Origin: Roseospira marina
Lineage (GTDB): Bacteria > Pseudomonadota > Alphaproteobacteria > Rhodospirillales > Rhodospirillaceae
Assembly: GCF_014197855.1 (NCBI RefSeq)
Contig: NZ_JACIGJ010000004.1
Coordinates: 1 to 64,000, forward strand
Direction: 5' to 3'
Length of the DNA stretch: 64,000 nt
Every line of letters begins with the position of its first letter. Position 1 is the first letter of the stretch. A program made the position numbers and the translations under genes. Positions 1-11,913 of this stretch are shown in pieces. A model generated the notes under the pieces. It was given only the letters and a program-made list of their open reading frames with translations, was not told the DNA's origin and did no database searches.

Positions 1-197
1 CCCGCCCCGGCATCTCCATCCGCCGCAAACGCAAGCGCTGCGGATGGACCAACGAATTCGCCAGAACCATCATCGGCCAAATGCGATAGCCCTGGTGGCG
101 CGGGCCGTCGCGCTTGACGCATCGCGCCGGTGCGGTCTAGGCAGGTGAACGCTTGTGCGTTTTCCTATGTGCGCCCGACCGCTGAAAGATCCGCCCC
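1..197. other. window edge and pheA upstream region
   Basis: No gene can be assigned here. On the plus strand an Arg/Lys-rich frame is open from the window edge to a TAG at 87-89 (28 codons). It could be the tail of a gene that starts outside the window, but the sequence is too short and too basic to identify. The remainder carries a candidate promoter for the downstream dehydratase gene. Confidence 0.3.
114..141 (+). promoter_or_regulatory. candidate sigma70-type promoter for pheA
   Basis: TTGACG at 114-119 is followed after 16 bases by TCTAGG at 136-141. The -35 box is good and the -10 box is weak. The distance to the first pheA start codon (198) is about 50 bases. Judged by eye only. Confidence 0.35.
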
Positions 198-1184
198 ATG
201 GTCGCCGATTCCGTGCCCCGTTCGTCCGCACCCGTCGCGGCCGCGTCTGAGTCCGACAGTGTTCCGAGCTCCGCTCCGGTGTCGGGTGACGTGGCCATGC
301 CCACGCCGCCGAAGCCCGTGATCGCCTTTCAGGGGCTTCCCGGGGCCTACTCGCATGCCTGCTGTCTGTCGGCGTACCCGGACATGGATCCGTTGCCCCG
401 CGCCGCGTTCGAGGATGTGTTCGCCGCCGTCCGTGACGGGTTGGCCCTGTATGCCATGATCCCGATCGACAATTCGGTCGCCGGCCGGGTCGCGGACATT
501 CACCACCTGCTGCCCCGATCGGGCCTGCACATCGTGGCGGAGCATTTCCTGCGGGTGAACCACCACCTTTTGGTCGTTCCCGGCACGACCCTAAGCGACC
601 TGCGTACGGTCGAAAGCCACGTGCATGCGCTGTCGCAGTGCCGCCGCATCATGCGGGAACTGGGCGTGCGGCCGGTCGTGACGGCGGATACCGCCGGCGC
701 GGCGCGCGACGTGGCGGAGCGCGGCGACAAGTCGGCGGCGGCCATCGGCTCTGCCTTGTCCGCCGAGATCTACGGCCTGGACTCCCTGCGCGCCAACATC
801 GAGGACGAGGAGCACAACACCACGCGCTTCGTCGTCATGGCGCGTGAGCCGGTCAGCCCCCGGACGGATGTTGAGGCCGTAACCTCGTTCATCTTCCGGG
901 TGCGGAACGTGCCGGCGGCGCTGTACAAGGCCATGGGCGGCTTCGCGACCAATGGCGTCAACATGACCAAGCTGGAAAGCTATCAGGTCGGCGGCACCTT
1001 CGTCGCCGCGCAGTTCTATGCTGAGGTGGAAGGGCGCCCGGATGACCGCCCGCTTGCCTACGCGCTGGAGGAGCTGCGGTTCTTCTCCCACGAAGTTCGC
1101 ATCCTGGGTGTCTATCCGGCGCATCCGTACCGGTTCGAAGCCCGGCGCCGCGCGCTGGAGGCCGAAACGCGGGTGTTGCCGTAA
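198..1184 (+). CDS. pheA: prephenate dehydratase
   Basis: Converts prephenate to phenylpyruvate in phenylalanine synthesis; cytosolic. The catalytic domain begins around residue 41 with the motif FQGLPGAYSH and contains the conserved NTTRF block, whose Thr is catalytic in this family. A C-terminal ACT regulatory domain starts near residue 228 and includes NMTKLESYQVGG, the allosteric phenylalanine-binding region in its alphaproteobacterial form (LESY in place of ESRP). No chorismate mutase domain is fused, so this is the monofunctional type. The first 33 residues are Ser/Pro/Ala-rich and not family-like. An internal ATG at 297 (MPTPPKP) would give 295 residues, close to the usual length, and may be the true start; neither start has a strong ribosome binding site. 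It converges on the cytochrome c'-like gene. Confidence 0.93.
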   Translation: MVADSVPRSSAPVAAASESDSVPSSAPVSGDVAMPTPPKPVIAFQGLPGAYSHACCLSAYPDMDPLPRAAFEDVFAAVRDGLALYAMIPIDNSVAGRVADIHHLLPRSGLHIVAEHFLRVNHHLLVVPGTTLSDLRTVESHVHALSQCRRIMRELGVRPVVTADTAGAARDVAERGDKSAAAIGSALSAEIYGLDSLRANIEDEEHNTTRFVVMAREPVSPRTDVEAVTSFIFRVRNVPAALYKAMGGFATNGVNMTKLESYQVGGTFVAAQFYAEVEGRPDDRPLAYALEELRFFSHEVRILGVYPAHPYRFEARRRALEAETRVLP

Positions 1185-1205
1185 CGGGTTCGGCCCGCCG
1201 CCTCT

Positions 1206-1829
1206 TCATTCAGGACTGGCGACGATCCGGTAGGTTTCGTGGCAGGCGCGGCAATACCCCGTGACCTCCTGAAGGCGCCCCAAAAGAGACCGCTGGGCGG
1301 CCGCGTCGGGCGCTTCGGTGGCATCGCTCATGGTGCGGGCCGCCACCGCGAACCGCTGACCGGCCTCGTGGAACCCCTGGCCCAGGGCGCGAAACGCCTC
1401 CGGCATGTAGCGGCCGAAGCCCATCCGGCCGCCCATCATGCCGCCCTGCGCCCCGGCGCCCCCGCCCATGGGGCCGCCCGCCGCCTCCATCGCGGCGCGC
1501 ATCTCGGCCTTCCGTTGGGCGATCTCTTCGGTGCTGAGGCCCTGGGTTTCGAAGGCTTCCCACATCCGGTGCCCGAAGTCCCAGTGCACGTCCGCCACGT
1601 TGGCGGCTTCGGCATAGTCGGCGTCGGTCAGGGCGAAGAGCACATCGTCCAGGGATCGCATGTGGCCGCGCATCTCGGCGCGGAAGCGTTCGGCGACACC
1701 GGCGGGCAGAGTGACGACGATGCGGGTGTCGGTGGGTAGGGCGGGCGCCTGGGCCGGGGCGGGACCGGCGGCACTGGAGACGGCCAGCAGCACGAGAGTG
1801 GTCCGTGCGGCGCGAAGACACAGGGTCAT
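1206..1829 (-). CDS. cytochrome c'-like periplasmic protein
   Basis: Predicted exported c-type cytochrome of 207 residues. An N-terminal signal peptide ends near AQA (about residue 27). A single heme site CRACH lies at residues 193-197, about ten residues from the C-terminus, as in the four-helix cytochrome c' family, whose members bind NO or CO or act in electron transfer. Between predicted helices 2 and 3 (about residues 116-143) there is a Gly/Met-rich insertion with runs such as GGMMGGRMGFG, which ordinary cytochromes c' (about 130-150 residues) lack and which explains the extra length. It is the last gene of a minus-strand group after the GFA protein and the GNAT/hydrolase fusion. The precise ligand or partner is unknown. 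Confidence 0.75.
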   Translation of the reverse strand: MTLCLRAARTTLVLLAVSSAAGPAPAQAPALPTDTRIVVTLPAGVAERFRAEMRGHMRSLDDVLFALTDADYAEAANVADVHWDFGHRMWEAFETQGLSTEEIAQRKAEMRAAMEAAGGPMGGGAGAQGGMMGGRMGFGRYMPEAFRALGQGFHEAGQRFAVAARTMSDATEAPDAAAQRSLLGRLQEVTGYCRACHETYRIVASPE

Positions 1830-1951
1830 GGTGGCTCTCCGGGATCAGGACAACAGCGGCGCGCGATCACCCGCGCACCCAGAAGCCTAGCGCGCTCCAC
1901 ACCGTCCGTCGTTGATCGTCGTCAGGGTTCGGGCTGGTCCCCGTTCGCGTA

Positions 1952-2404
1952 TCAGGCGGGATCGGCGTCCTCCGCTCCGGCCCCATACAGCGCGAACACC
2001 TCCGCGCCGGTCATGGTTTCGGTCGGATTGGCGAAGGCGTAGCCCGGCGGTTTCTCGTCGATGAAGATTTGCTTCGCCATCGTGAAGCGGCTTTGGTCGT
2101 CAAACAGGCCGAGCGACAGGATGATCTCGCCGGTTGCCACCAGATGATAGAACAGGCTGCTGCCGCACCGGGCGCAGAAGCACCGCTCCGCCCAGTCCGA
2201 CGAGCGATACCGCGTGATGTGCTCCGTGCCCTCCCAGGAGACCGGGCCGCGACAGTGCACGGCTAGCATGGGGCCGCCGGTCCAACGCCGGCACATGGCG
2301 CAGTGGCAGGCCGAGAACACACGGACGTCCTCGCTCAGCGTGAAGCGGACGGCGCCGCACAGGCATCCGCCCGTCCGGGCGGATGACGGGGGATGCTCGG
2401 CCAT
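1952..2404 (-). CDS. GFA family zinc protein (CENP-V/GFA fold)
   Basis: 150-residue protein of the glutathione-dependent formaldehyde-activating (GFA) family. The zinc motifs are all visible: CLCGAVRF near residue 14, CHCAMCRRWTG near residue 33, and CFCARCGSSLFY near residue 75. The family is named for formaldehyde-glutathione adduct formation, but most members have no proven substrate, so the reaction is not assigned. The start has a good ribosome binding site (AGGGAG eight bases upstream). It begins only 12 bases after the GNAT/carbon-nitrogen hydrolase gene ends, so the two are probably cotranscribed. Confidence 0.85.
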   Translation of the reverse strand: MAEHPPSSARTGGCLCGAVRFTLSEDVRVFSACHCAMCRRWTGGPMLAVHCRGPVSWEGTEHITRYRSSDWAERCFCARCGSSLFYHLVATGEIILSLGLFDDQSRFTMAKQIFIDEKPPGYAFANPTETMTGAEVFALYGAGAEDADPA

Positions 2405-2416
2405 CGCTAACGCTCC

Positions 2417-4054
<1,638 letters not shown>

Positions 4055-4211
4055 GGGGCGGAGTCCTTCCTTGTCGGTCCGGGGCGGTCAACGAGCCGAC
4101 GCCGTCGGCAACGTCACGGTCGGGACCGGTGTGGGGGGCGATCGGCTCTCTCAGGGGTGGGCCTCAGGGGGGCGGTTCCCCGTCGCTTGCGGTCGCGTAC
4201 AGTGGGTCCCG

Positions 4212-4823
4212 TCAGGGCGTGCGGCGGCGGACCACCGTCCAAGCGAGCGGCAGCACGGCGGCCGCCAGCGCGATTTTCAAAAGCCCCCCGAACACAAAGG
4301 GGGCCACGCCCTGCTCGAACGCCGCCGCCGGTCCGATCATGTGCGCCAGATAGGCCCAGCCCAGCCCAAGGATGAGGGCCGTGCCCAGGGTCATGCTCGC
4401 CAGGGTGCCGAGGACGGTGCGATCCCATCCGCGCTCCGCCAGCCCGCCCACCAGAAGGGCGGAGACCAGGAAGCCGGCGAGATAGCCGCCGGAGGGGCCG
4501 GTCATATAGGCCCAGGCCTCACCCGGCGGGGGGACGGAGGCCAGAACGGGCAGGCCCAGGGCACCGGCGATCAGGTACAGCGCCAGCGTCGCGCCGCCCA
4601 ACCGCCAGCCGTACATGGCGCCCACCAGCAGCACGGCGAACGTTTGCATGGTCATGGGGACCGGCCACATAGGGACCTGAATCTGGGCCGACACGGCGAT
4701 CAGCAGGCATCCGCCCAACGCCAGAACCAGGGCGCGCGCGGCCTGTGCTGCGCGCCGGGTCCCGAGGGGGCCGGTGGGCCAGACGGCTTGCGCAAGGGTG
4801 GCGGGCAGGGCGGCGGCGGTCAT
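4212..4823 (-). CDS. bioY: biotin transporter BioY (ECF S component)
   Basis: 203-residue integral membrane protein with about six hydrophobic segments. It matches BioY in the stretch VSAQIQVPMWPVPMTMQTFAV split across the second segment and in the substrate-pocket region TGPSGGYLAGF. BioY binds biotin and works alone or with the EcfAT energising module, which is not in this window. The start ATG at 4823 has AAGGA just upstream; the frame stays open further but the extra part is Arg/Pro-rich and unlike BioY. A birA biotin ligase lies elsewhere in the window, but the two are not linked. No BioR-type operator is obvious in the upstream 290 bases. Confidence 0.92.
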   Translation of the reverse strand: MTAAALPATLAQAVWPTGPLGTRRAAQAARALVLALGGCLLIAVSAQIQVPMWPVPMTMQTFAVLLVGAMYGWRLGGATLALYLIAGALGLPVLASVPPPGEAWAYMTGPSGGYLAGFLVSALLVGGLAERGWDRTVLGTLASMTLGTALILGLGWAYLAHMIGPAAAFEQGVAPFVFGGLLKIALAAAVLPLAWTVVRRRTP

Positions 4824-5011
4824 AGCGGGGTCCTTGTGCGGAGGCGTCGGGCCCGGAAGTACCCGCGTCCGGGGCCGTCGGAGAGCCTCGGGCCAGCAAG
4901 CCTTGGGGGCCGTCCAGGGTCTGGGGCGGAATCGTAGTCGCGTGGTCCCGTCCCGGCAACCCCGGCCCGGTCCGGGCGGCCGCGTTCTTCCGAGGCACAC
5001 CAAAGCCGCCA

Positions 5012-5050
5012 ACGAAAACGCCCGGCCGCAGGAACGCGACCGGGCATTTT
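5012..5050 (-). terminator. bidirectional terminator after atpC
   Basis: GCCCGG (5020-5025) pairs with CCGGGC (5040-5045), and three more pairs follow after one mismatch, around the loop AGGAAC. The stem is followed by ATTTT on the plus strand and by GTTTTC on the minus strand. It lies about 70 bases past the atpC stop and therefore ends the ATP synthase operon. The rest of 4824-5117 shows no gene. Confidence 0.8.
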
Positions 5051-5117
5051 AACGCAACAGGTTCGGGGCGTCGTGGCGGCGCTGCCGTTGGGGGCCGTTG
5101 ATCGGCCTCCCCCGGGC

Positions 5118-5522
5118 TCAGGCGCCGACGGCGGCAACCAGGGCTTCCGCAACGGTCACGGCCTTGGCGGCGCGCGCCTTGGCCCCATCTCCTTCGGCTT
5201 CGGCCAGATCATCCCGCGCCGATTGCAGACGAGCCTGCGCCTGTTCGGCGGTCACGCCGTCCAGCGGAAAGGCTTCCTCGGCCAGCACGGTGCAGCGCTC
5301 GGCGGTCACCTCGGCGAAGCCGCCGGCGACGAACAGCCGGGTTTCGACCTTGCCGCCCTTGTGGATGTCCACCACACCGGGACGCACCGTCGAGAGCATG
5401 GGCGCGTGACGGGGCAGGGCGCCGAAGTCGCCCTCGACGCCGGGGACCACGACCATCTCCACCGGCTCTGACATCACCAGCTTCGCCGGCGAGACCAGTT
5501 CAAATTCGGTCGTCTCGGCCAT
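5118..5522 (-). CDS. atpC: F1 ATP synthase epsilon subunit
   Basis: 134 residues. The N-terminal beta-sandwich is recognisable (FELVSPAKLV, then VVVPGVEGDFGALPRHAPM), followed by a short two-helix C-terminal region rich in Ala/Glu. Epsilon sits on the central stalk with gamma, links F1 to the c-ring and can inhibit ATP hydrolysis. It is the last gene of the minus-strand atpHAGDC operon, 80 bases after atpD, and is followed by a strong terminator. Confidence 0.97.
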   Translation of the reverse strand: MAETTEFELVSPAKLVMSEPVEMVVVPGVEGDFGALPRHAPMLSTVRPGVVDIHKGGKVETRLFVAGGFAEVTAERCTVLAEEAFPLDGVTAEQAQARLQSARDDLAEAEGDGAKARAAKAVTVAEALVAAVGA

Positions 5523-5602
5523 GCCTTCCTCTACTCCTCACACTCATGCCGCACGACGGCCCGCCCCCCGAGGCCGGGGCGTGGGCCGTCGGGATCCAGG
5601 GT

Positions 5603-7054
<1,452 letters not shown>

Positions 7055-7109
7055 TTACCGTGTTCAGGGCCGACGCGGCCGGTCGGTCCGGGCGCCTGGC
7101 AAGGTTGGT

Positions 7110-7131
7110 CGTGTCGTTGGCGGGCGACACG
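7110..7131 (-). other. hairpin in the atpG-atpD spacer
   Basis: CGTGTCG (7110-7116) and CGACACG (7125-7131) form a perfect 7-bp stem with an 8-base loop. On the coding (minus) strand it lies 12 bases after a TTTTTT run (7143-7148), itself preceded by GC-rich inverted sequence. It could be an mRNA processing or stability element, or a partial attenuator, between gamma and beta. No function is proven. Confidence 0.5.
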
Positions 7132-7209
7132 GAAGCCCGTTAAAAAAGCGAGTCACCCCGGTTGCGCGAACGCGGGCACGAGGCCGGGTGTGGTCTGCGG
7201 TCCCCCGGC

Positions 7210-8109
7210 CTACAGCGCCTCGGCGCCGGAAATGATCTCGATCAGCTCCTTGGTAATCATCGCCTGACGCGCCCGATTGTATTCGAGGGTCAGGTCGTCG
7301 ATCATCTCGCCGGCGTTACGCGAGGCGTTGTCCATGGCCGTCATCCGCGCGCCCTGCTCGGAGGCGTAGTTCTCCGTCATCGCCCGGAAGATCTGGGTCT
7401 TGACGTTAAGGGGCAACAACTCGTCGAGGATCCCTTCCTCGGACGGCTCGAACTCGTACACCGCGCCGGGATTGCCGTCCTCAGCCGCGAGTTCGTTCTC
7501 GTTCGCGGTCTTGGGAACCGGGAATGGGATGAGCTGCTGACGGGTCACGATCTGGCTGATCGCGGAGCGGAACCGGTTGTAGACGACGGTGCAGACGTCG
7601 AACTCGCCGGCCTCGAACATGTCGAGAACCTTCTCCGAGACCGCCTCGGCTTCTTCATACGTGACCCCGCGACGCCCAAAGTCCTCAATCGTGTCGAGGA
7701 TCAGCGCGTTGTGGTCGCGCTTGAGCTGGTCGCGGCCCTTGCGTCCGACGCAGAGGACCTTGACCTCCTTGCCATCCTCCTGCAACTCGCGGATCAGCAT
7801 GCGCGTGTTGCGGGCGGTGCTGCTGTTCAAGCCACCGCACAGCCCACGGTTGGAGGTCACGACAACAATCAGGTGCACGCGGTTCTGGCCGGTTCCGGCC
7901 AGCAGGCGTGGGGCGCCGGGCAGGCCGACAACACTGCCCGCCAGCGTGCCCAGCATACGGTTCATGCGCTCGGCAAAGGGACGGCTGGCCTCCGCCGCAT
8001 CCTGCGCGCGGCGCAGGCGGGAGGCGGCCACCATCTTCATGGCCGAGGTGATCTTCTTGGTCGATTTGACCGAGGAGATCCGGTTACGGAGATCCTTCAG
8101 GCTCGGCAT
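7210..8109 (-). CDS. atpG: F1 ATP synthase gamma subunit
   Basis: 299 residues. It opens with the diagnostic [21 protein letters not shown] and ends with the conserved long helix ([25 protein letters not shown], split here as [15 protein letters not shown] then [10 protein letters not shown]). Gamma is the rotating central shaft of F1. Residues about 190-215 carry an acidic insertion ([13 protein letters not shown]) of the kind seen in alphaproteobacterial gamma subunits. It lies 41 bases after atpA and is cotranscribed with it. Confidence 0.98.
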   Translation of the reverse strand: MPSLKDLRNRISSVKSTKKITSAMKMVAASRLRRAQDAAEASRPFAERMNRMLGTLAGSVVGLPGAPRLLAGTGQNRVHLIVVVTSNRGLCGGLNSSTARNTRMLIRELQEDGKEVKVLCVGRKGRDQLKRDHNALILDTIEDFGRRGVTYEEAEAVSEKVLDMFEAGEFDVCTVVYNRFRSAISQIVTRQQLIPFPVPKTANENELAAEDGNPGAVYEFEPSEEGILDELLPLNVKTQIFRAMTENYASEQGARMTAMDNASRNAGEMIDDLTLEYNRARQAMITKELIEIISGAEAL

Positions 8110-8150
8110 GGGACGCGGCGCCTTTCCTCCTGGGGGGAGTGGTCAGTCAC

Positions 8151-9686
8151 TCAGGCGAACGTCTTGGCGAAACCGTCCAGGAACGCCACGAGCTTTTCCT
8201 CGGTCGCCGACGACATGGCCTTTTCGGAGCGGATCGAATCCAGAATCTCCGGGGCCTTGGCCCGCATTTCGCTCAGCATCTCCTGCTCGAACCGGACCAC
8301 ATCGCCCACCTTGATGCCGTCCAGGTAGCCCTTGGTGCCAGCGTAGATGGACACGACCTGCGCTTCCATCGGGAACGGCGAGTACTGGCTCTGCTTCAGC
8401 AGCTCCGTCAGGCGCGCGCCCCGGTTCAGAAGCTTCTGCGTCGCCGGGTCGAGGTCGGAGGCGAACTGCGCGAACGATGCCATCTCGCGGTACTGCGCCA
8501 GTTCCAGCTTGATGGAGCCGGCGACCTTCTTCATCGCCTTCACCTGGGCGGCCGAACCCACGCGAGACACCGACAGGCCGACGTTCACGGCCGGGCGGAT
8601 GCCCTTGAAGAACAGGTCCGTCTCCAGGAAGATCTGGCCGTCGGTGATCGAGATGACGTTGGTCGGGATGTAGGCCGAGACGTCGTTGGCCTGCGTCTCG
8701 ATGACCGGCATCGCGGTGAGAGAGCCCGCACCATGCTCGTCGCTCATCTTCGCCGCGCGCTCCAGCAGGCGCGAGTGCAGATAGAACACGTCGCCCGGGA
8801 ACGCCTCGCGGCCCGGCGGGCGGCGGAGCAGCAGGGACATCTGACGGTAGGCGACGGCCTGCTTCGACAGATCATCATAGAAGATGGCCGCGTGCTTGCC
8901 GTTGTCGCGGAACCATTCGCCCATTGTGCACCCGGCATAGGGGGCCAGGTATTGCAGCGGGGCGGGGTCGGACGCCGTGGCGGCAACCACGATGGTGTAG
9001 TCGAGCGCGCCGCGATCGGCGAGAGTCTTGACCACCTGGGCCACGGTCGAGCGCTTCTGACCGATGGCGACGTAGATGCAGAACAGCTTCTCGCTGTCAT
9101 CCTTCGCCTTGGCGTTCACGTCCTTCTGGTTGAGGATCGTGTCCAGGATGATCGCGGTCTTGCCGGTCTGGCGGTCGCCGATGATCAATTCGCGCTGGCC
9201 GCGACCAATCGGGATCAGGGTATCGATGGCCTTGATGCCCGTCTGCACCGGCTCGTGCACGGACTTGCGCGGAATGATGCCCGGCGCCTTCACGTCGGCG
9301 CGCTTCATCTCCACGTCGGACAGCGGGCCCAGGCCGTCAATCGGGGTGCCAAGCGCATCGACCACGCGGCCCAGCAGGCCGGCGCCGACGGGCACATCCA
9401 CGATTTCCTGGGTGCGCTTGACGGTGTCACCCTCGCCGATGCCGACGTCGCTGCCGAAAATCACGGCGCCGACGTTATCGTCCTCGAGGTTCAGGGCCAT
9501 GCCCTTCACGCCCCCGGGGAACTCCACCATCTCGCCGGCCTGAATGTTGTCGAGGCCATGGATGCGCGCGATCCCATCGCCGACCGACAGCACGGTTCCG
9601 ATTTCGGCCGCATCCGCTTCGGCGCCGAAGCTGGCGATTTGTTGCTTCAGGATCGCGGAGATTTCCGCGGCGCGGATTTCCATCAT
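8151..9686 (-). CDS. atpA: F1 ATP synthase alpha subunit
   Basis: 511 residues. It begins [17 protein letters not shown] and contains the P-loop GDRQTGKTA and the regulatory [21 protein letters not shown] region (seen as [16 protein letters not shown]). Alpha binds nucleotide non-catalytically and alternates with beta in the F1 hexamer. The ATG overlaps the atpH stop in an ATGA junction (9683-9686), which indicates translational coupling. Confidence 0.99.
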   Translation of the reverse strand: MMEIRAAEISAILKQQIASFGAEADAAEIGTVLSVGDGIARIHGLDNIQAGEMVEFPGGVKGMALNLEDDNVGAVIFGSDVGIGEGDTVKRTQEIVDVPVGAGLLGRVVDALGTPIDGLGPLSDVEMKRADVKAPGIIPRKSVHEPVQTGIKAIDTLIPIGRGQRELIIGDRQTGKTAIILDTILNQKDVNAKAKDDSEKLFCIYVAIGQKRSTVAQVVKTLADRGALDYTIVVAATASDPAPLQYLAPYAGCTMGEWFRDNGKHAAIFYDDLSKQAVAYRQMSLLLRRPPGREAFPGDVFYLHSRLLERAAKMSDEHGAGSLTAMPVIETQANDVSAYIPTNVISITDGQIFLETDLFFKGIRPAVNVGLSVSRVGSAAQVKAMKKVAGSIKLELAQYREMASFAQFASDLDPATQKLLNRGARLTELLKQSQYSPFPMEAQVVSIYAGTKGYLDGIKVGDVVRFEQEMLSEMRAKAPEILDSIRSEKAMSSATEEKLVAFLDGFAKTFA

Positions 9687-10243
9687 CCAACCCCTTTCAT
9701 GGAGAGACTCAAGCGTTGCAGTTGGGAGCGCAGCGAGCTGTCAACCATGCGCGATCCCAGACGGACCACCATGCCCCCCAGCAGGGACGGATCTACGCGC
9801 GCGTCCACGGTCACGTCGTTGCCGACGACTTGCTTCAGGCGCGCGGCGAGGGCGGCGGCCTGCGCGTCGCTGAGCGGTCGGGCACTGACCACTTCGGCGG
9901 TCATTTCGCCGCGATGTTTTGCGAGTTGGCGCTGGAACGCCACGATCATGCCGGGCAGCGCGAACAGGCGTCCCTTTTCGGCCACCAAGCCCAAGAAGTT
10001 GCGGGTCACCGCACTCAGGCCGGCCGCTTCCGCCAGCGCCAGCATGCCCTTGCCGTGATCGTCCCGCGAAACCAGGGGACTGGCAATGAACCGGCGCAGG
10101 TCGTCGCTCTCGTCGAGCATCGACTGGAGGGTCGACAAGTCGCCGGCCACGGTGTCGATGTCCCTGGCGTCGTCGGCGAGCTCATAGAGCGCCAATGCGT
10201 AGCGCATGGCGAGCCCGGATACCCGTGTCGAATGCGATGCCAC
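9683..10243 (-). CDS. atpH: F1 ATP synthase delta subunit (OSCP)
   Basis: 186 residues from the GTG at 10243 ([22 protein letters not shown]), the usual length and N-terminus for the family. A second in-frame GTG at 10273 would add ten residues of no recognisable family character. The C-terminus has the typical [21 protein letters not shown] region. Delta joins the F1 crown to the peripheral stalk b subunits. It is the first gene of atpHAGDC; the F0 genes (atpB, E, F) are absent from this window, which is normal for alphaproteobacteria, where F1 and F0 are in separate operons. Confidence 0.95.
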   Translation of the reverse strand: MASHSTRVSGLAMRYALALYELADDARDIDTVAGDLSTLQSMLDESDDLRRFIASPLVSRDDHGKGMLALAEAAGLSAVTRNFLGLVAEKGRLFALPGMIVAFQRQLAKHRGEMTAEVVSARPLSDAQAAALAARLKQVVGNDVTVDARVDPSLLGGMVVRLGSRMVDSSLRSQLQRLSLSMKGVG

Positions 10244-10273
10244 GTTCGCTGTTTCCCGATTGTCGCATGCCAC

Positions 10274-10363
10274 TCAACGCCCACACCGCGAGTCAGCAGG
10301 GCATTGAAATCGCATAAGAAAAGTGCAACCCGGAGGGGGTGCCCCCGAAGAACGACGGTTCAT
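10274..10363 (-). CDS. possible leader mini-ORF upstream of atpH
   Basis: A 29-codon frame starts at ATG 10363, seven bases after a near-perfect AAAGGAG site, and its TGA (10274-10276) directly abuts the GTG at 10273 that is in frame with atpH. A second in-frame ATG lies two codons earlier (10369), too close to the same site. The peptide is Pro/Arg/Cys-containing and matches nothing I recognise. The ribosome binding site is the strongest in front of the operon, while atpH itself has a weak one. This suggests coupling of atpH translation to the mini-ORF, but it could be chance. Confidence 0.3.
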   Translation of the reverse strand: MNRRSSGAPPPGCTFLMRFQCPADSRCGR

Positions 10364-10743
10364 TACCATACTCCTTTCGCGGTTTGCAAGTGGCGGCGGC
10401 CCATAGAAACGCTCGGTGTGACAGCGCGGGTTGACGCAGAGGCGGTGGCTGCAGCGCGGGAGTCCACGGGTCATAAACCAGCCACAAAACACCGGTAGGG
10501 TGTCTTTCGTCGACGAGGCGGGAGGGACCGTCACAGCGTGCCACGGGACCGGACCGGCCAGCCTTGAGGGTTGCACCGGGATCCAGTATAACTCCGGGCC
10601 TTCTGAGGTGACCCCTGACCGTCATGGGCGCTGGTCAAGGCGTACACGTTGGGGGACGGCCGGATGCGTGGGGACTGGATGTGACCACCTCCATGGGTCC
10701 GCTGAACGTCAGGTTTCGCGAAGAATCAAGAGGAGAACATTCC
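10364..10743. other. divergent control region between atpH and cytochrome c2
   Basis: About 380 bases with no convincing gene. It holds the cytochrome c2 promoter at 10565-10593 and a weak inverted repeat ACACC/GGTGT at 10489-10503. On the minus strand I could not find a good -35/-10 pair for the ATP synthase operon. Confidence 0.5.
10565..10593 (+). promoter_or_regulatory. sigma70-type promoter for cytochrome c2
   Basis: TTGAGG (10565-10570), an exact 17-base spacer, then TATAAC (10588-10593). This is one of the best matches to consensus in the window. The predicted transcript has a leader of about 145 bases before the start codon at 10744. Confidence 0.65.
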
Positions 10744-11154
10744 ATGCTGAGGACCCTGATCGCGGCCGCCGGTGTCGCGCTGACCTTGGGTGTCACCGCC
10801 AACGCCGCTCTGGCCGAGGGCGATGCCGCCAACGGTGAAAAGTGGGCGAACCGCGTGTGCAAGGCCTGCCACACCTTCGATAAGGGCGGCAAGGACATGG
10901 TCGGCCCGAACCTGTGGGGCGTGATCGGCAGCACGCCGGGCTCCAATGAGAGCTTCGACCGCTACCAGGCCGTTCCGCTGTTCCCCGAAAACGGCATCGA
11001 GACCTGGACCGAAGAGAACGTGGCTGAGTACATCGCCGATCCGGAAGAGTTCCGCCACAAGTACGCCGACAGCCACGAGAGCGCGATGGTCGTCAGCCTG
11101 CCGCCGAAGTTCGCGCCGGACGTCGCCGCCTATCTGGCGACCCTGCACGACTAA
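10744..11154 (+). CDS. cytochrome c2 family protein
   Basis: 136-residue precursor with a clear signal peptide (MLRTLIAAAGVALTLGV, cleavage predicted after ANAALA, residue 24). The mature protein has about 112 residues with heme motif CKACH at 39-43, the GPNLWGVIG segment on the proximal side, and a likely axial Met at 115 (ESAMVV). This matches small class I cytochromes c of the c2 type, which shuttle electrons in the periplasm from the bc1 complex to an oxidase or photosynthetic reaction centre. The start has a strong AGAGGAGA site. It is monocistronic: its own promoter lies 150 bases upstream and a terminator sits 35 bases downstream. Which terminal acceptor it serves cannot be told from this window. 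Confidence 0.9.
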   Translation: MLRTLIAAAGVALTLGVTANAALAEGDAANGEKWANRVCKACHTFDKGGKDMVGPNLWGVIGSTPGSNESFDRYQAVPLFPENGIETWTEENVAEYIADPEEFRHKYADSHESAMVVSLPPKFAPDVAAYLATLHD

Positions 11155-11187
11155 GGCGCGTTTGCGCGTTCGGTTGATGCCTACAAG

Positions 11188-11224
11188 ACCGCCGCCCTGG
11201 ATCCTTGGGGCGGCGGTTTTGTCT
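11188..11224 (+). terminator. intrinsic terminator after cytochrome c2
   Basis: ACCGCCGCCC (11188-11197) pairs with GGGGCGGCGGT, closing a short loop containing GGATCC, and is followed by TTTTGT. A classic rho-independent terminator 34 bases past the stop codon. Confidence 0.88.
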
Positions 11225-11337
11225 TTCGGCCCGGTGAATCGGGCGCGCGGGGCGGCTCTTTGCTTTGAAGGGTTGAGTCGTCTCGCGTAAGGTTGTGCAG
11301 TGGTGCGAAAGACCGGATGCCAAGAAAGGGTGCGGGC

Positions 11338-11829
11338 ATGGTCGCGGTTCTGTTCGTGTGCACGGGCAATATCTGTCGGTCGCCGACCGCGGAAGGCCTG
11401 TTCCGGCATAAGGTGGCGGACGCCGGTCTGGCCTCGGCCGTGACGGTCGACTCCGCTGGCACCGCAGCTTTCCATGTCGGGGAGCCGCCGGACGAGCGCG
11501 CGGCCGAGGCGGCGCGGCGCCGGGGCTATGACCTGGATGGCCAGACAGCGCGCCAGGTAAGTGCGCGGGACTTCCACCGGTTCGATCTGCTGGTGGCGAT
11601 GGACCGGACCCATTTCCAGCGCCTGCGCGCGCTGGCGCCGGATGAGGCGGCGCGCGACCGCGTCGTCATGATGAGCGCCTTTTCCTCGGGCCCCGATGGG
11701 CCGAGCGATGTGCCGGATCCCTATTACGGAGGCGGGGGAGGGTTCGAGCGGGTGCTGGATATGCTTGAGGATGCCACGGATGGCCTGCTTAAGCACCTGC
11801 GCGATCACCATCTTAACGCGATATCTTAA
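11338..11829 (+). CDS. low-molecular-weight protein tyrosine phosphatase
   Basis: 163 residues. The phosphate-binding loop VCTGNICRS (C-X5-R-S) is at the extreme N-terminus and the general-acid Asp is in DPYYGG near residue 125, the two signatures of the LMW-PTP/arsenate reductase fold. Pairing of the active-site loop with DPYY favours tyrosine phosphatase activity over arsenate reduction. The start was placed at the ATG immediately before the loop, although the frame is open 15 codons further up. A kinase-like gene follows 84 bases downstream. Its physiological substrate is unknown. Confidence 0.88.
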   Translation: MVAVLFVCTGNICRSPTAEGLFRHKVADAGLASAVTVDSAGTAAFHVGEPPDERAAEAARRRGYDLDGQTARQVSARDFHRFDLLVAMDRTHFQRLRALAPDEAARDRVVMMSAFSSGPDGPSDVPDPYYGGGGGFERVLDMLEDATDGLLKHLRDHHLNAIS

Positions 11830-11913
11830 CGCGACCGCATGCCCGCCGGGCCGGCTCCGGGCCGTTCGAGGGGGGAGTGCAACGCCGCGTGCGCCAGTCA
11901 GCGAGGTTCCTCG

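Noticed and set aside
3-89. Basic 28-codon frame at the left edge as a transposase tail
   Set aside because: It resembles Arg-rich transposase ends only in composition; too short to claim a mobile element.
4824-5011. A riboswitch upstream of bioY
   Set aside because: Checked by eye for cobalamin and thiamine box elements; none of the conserved blocks is present in order.
11812-11833. Direct repeat CTTAACGCGA at the end of the phosphatase gene
   Set aside because: Ten bases repeated once with no other structure; likely chance.
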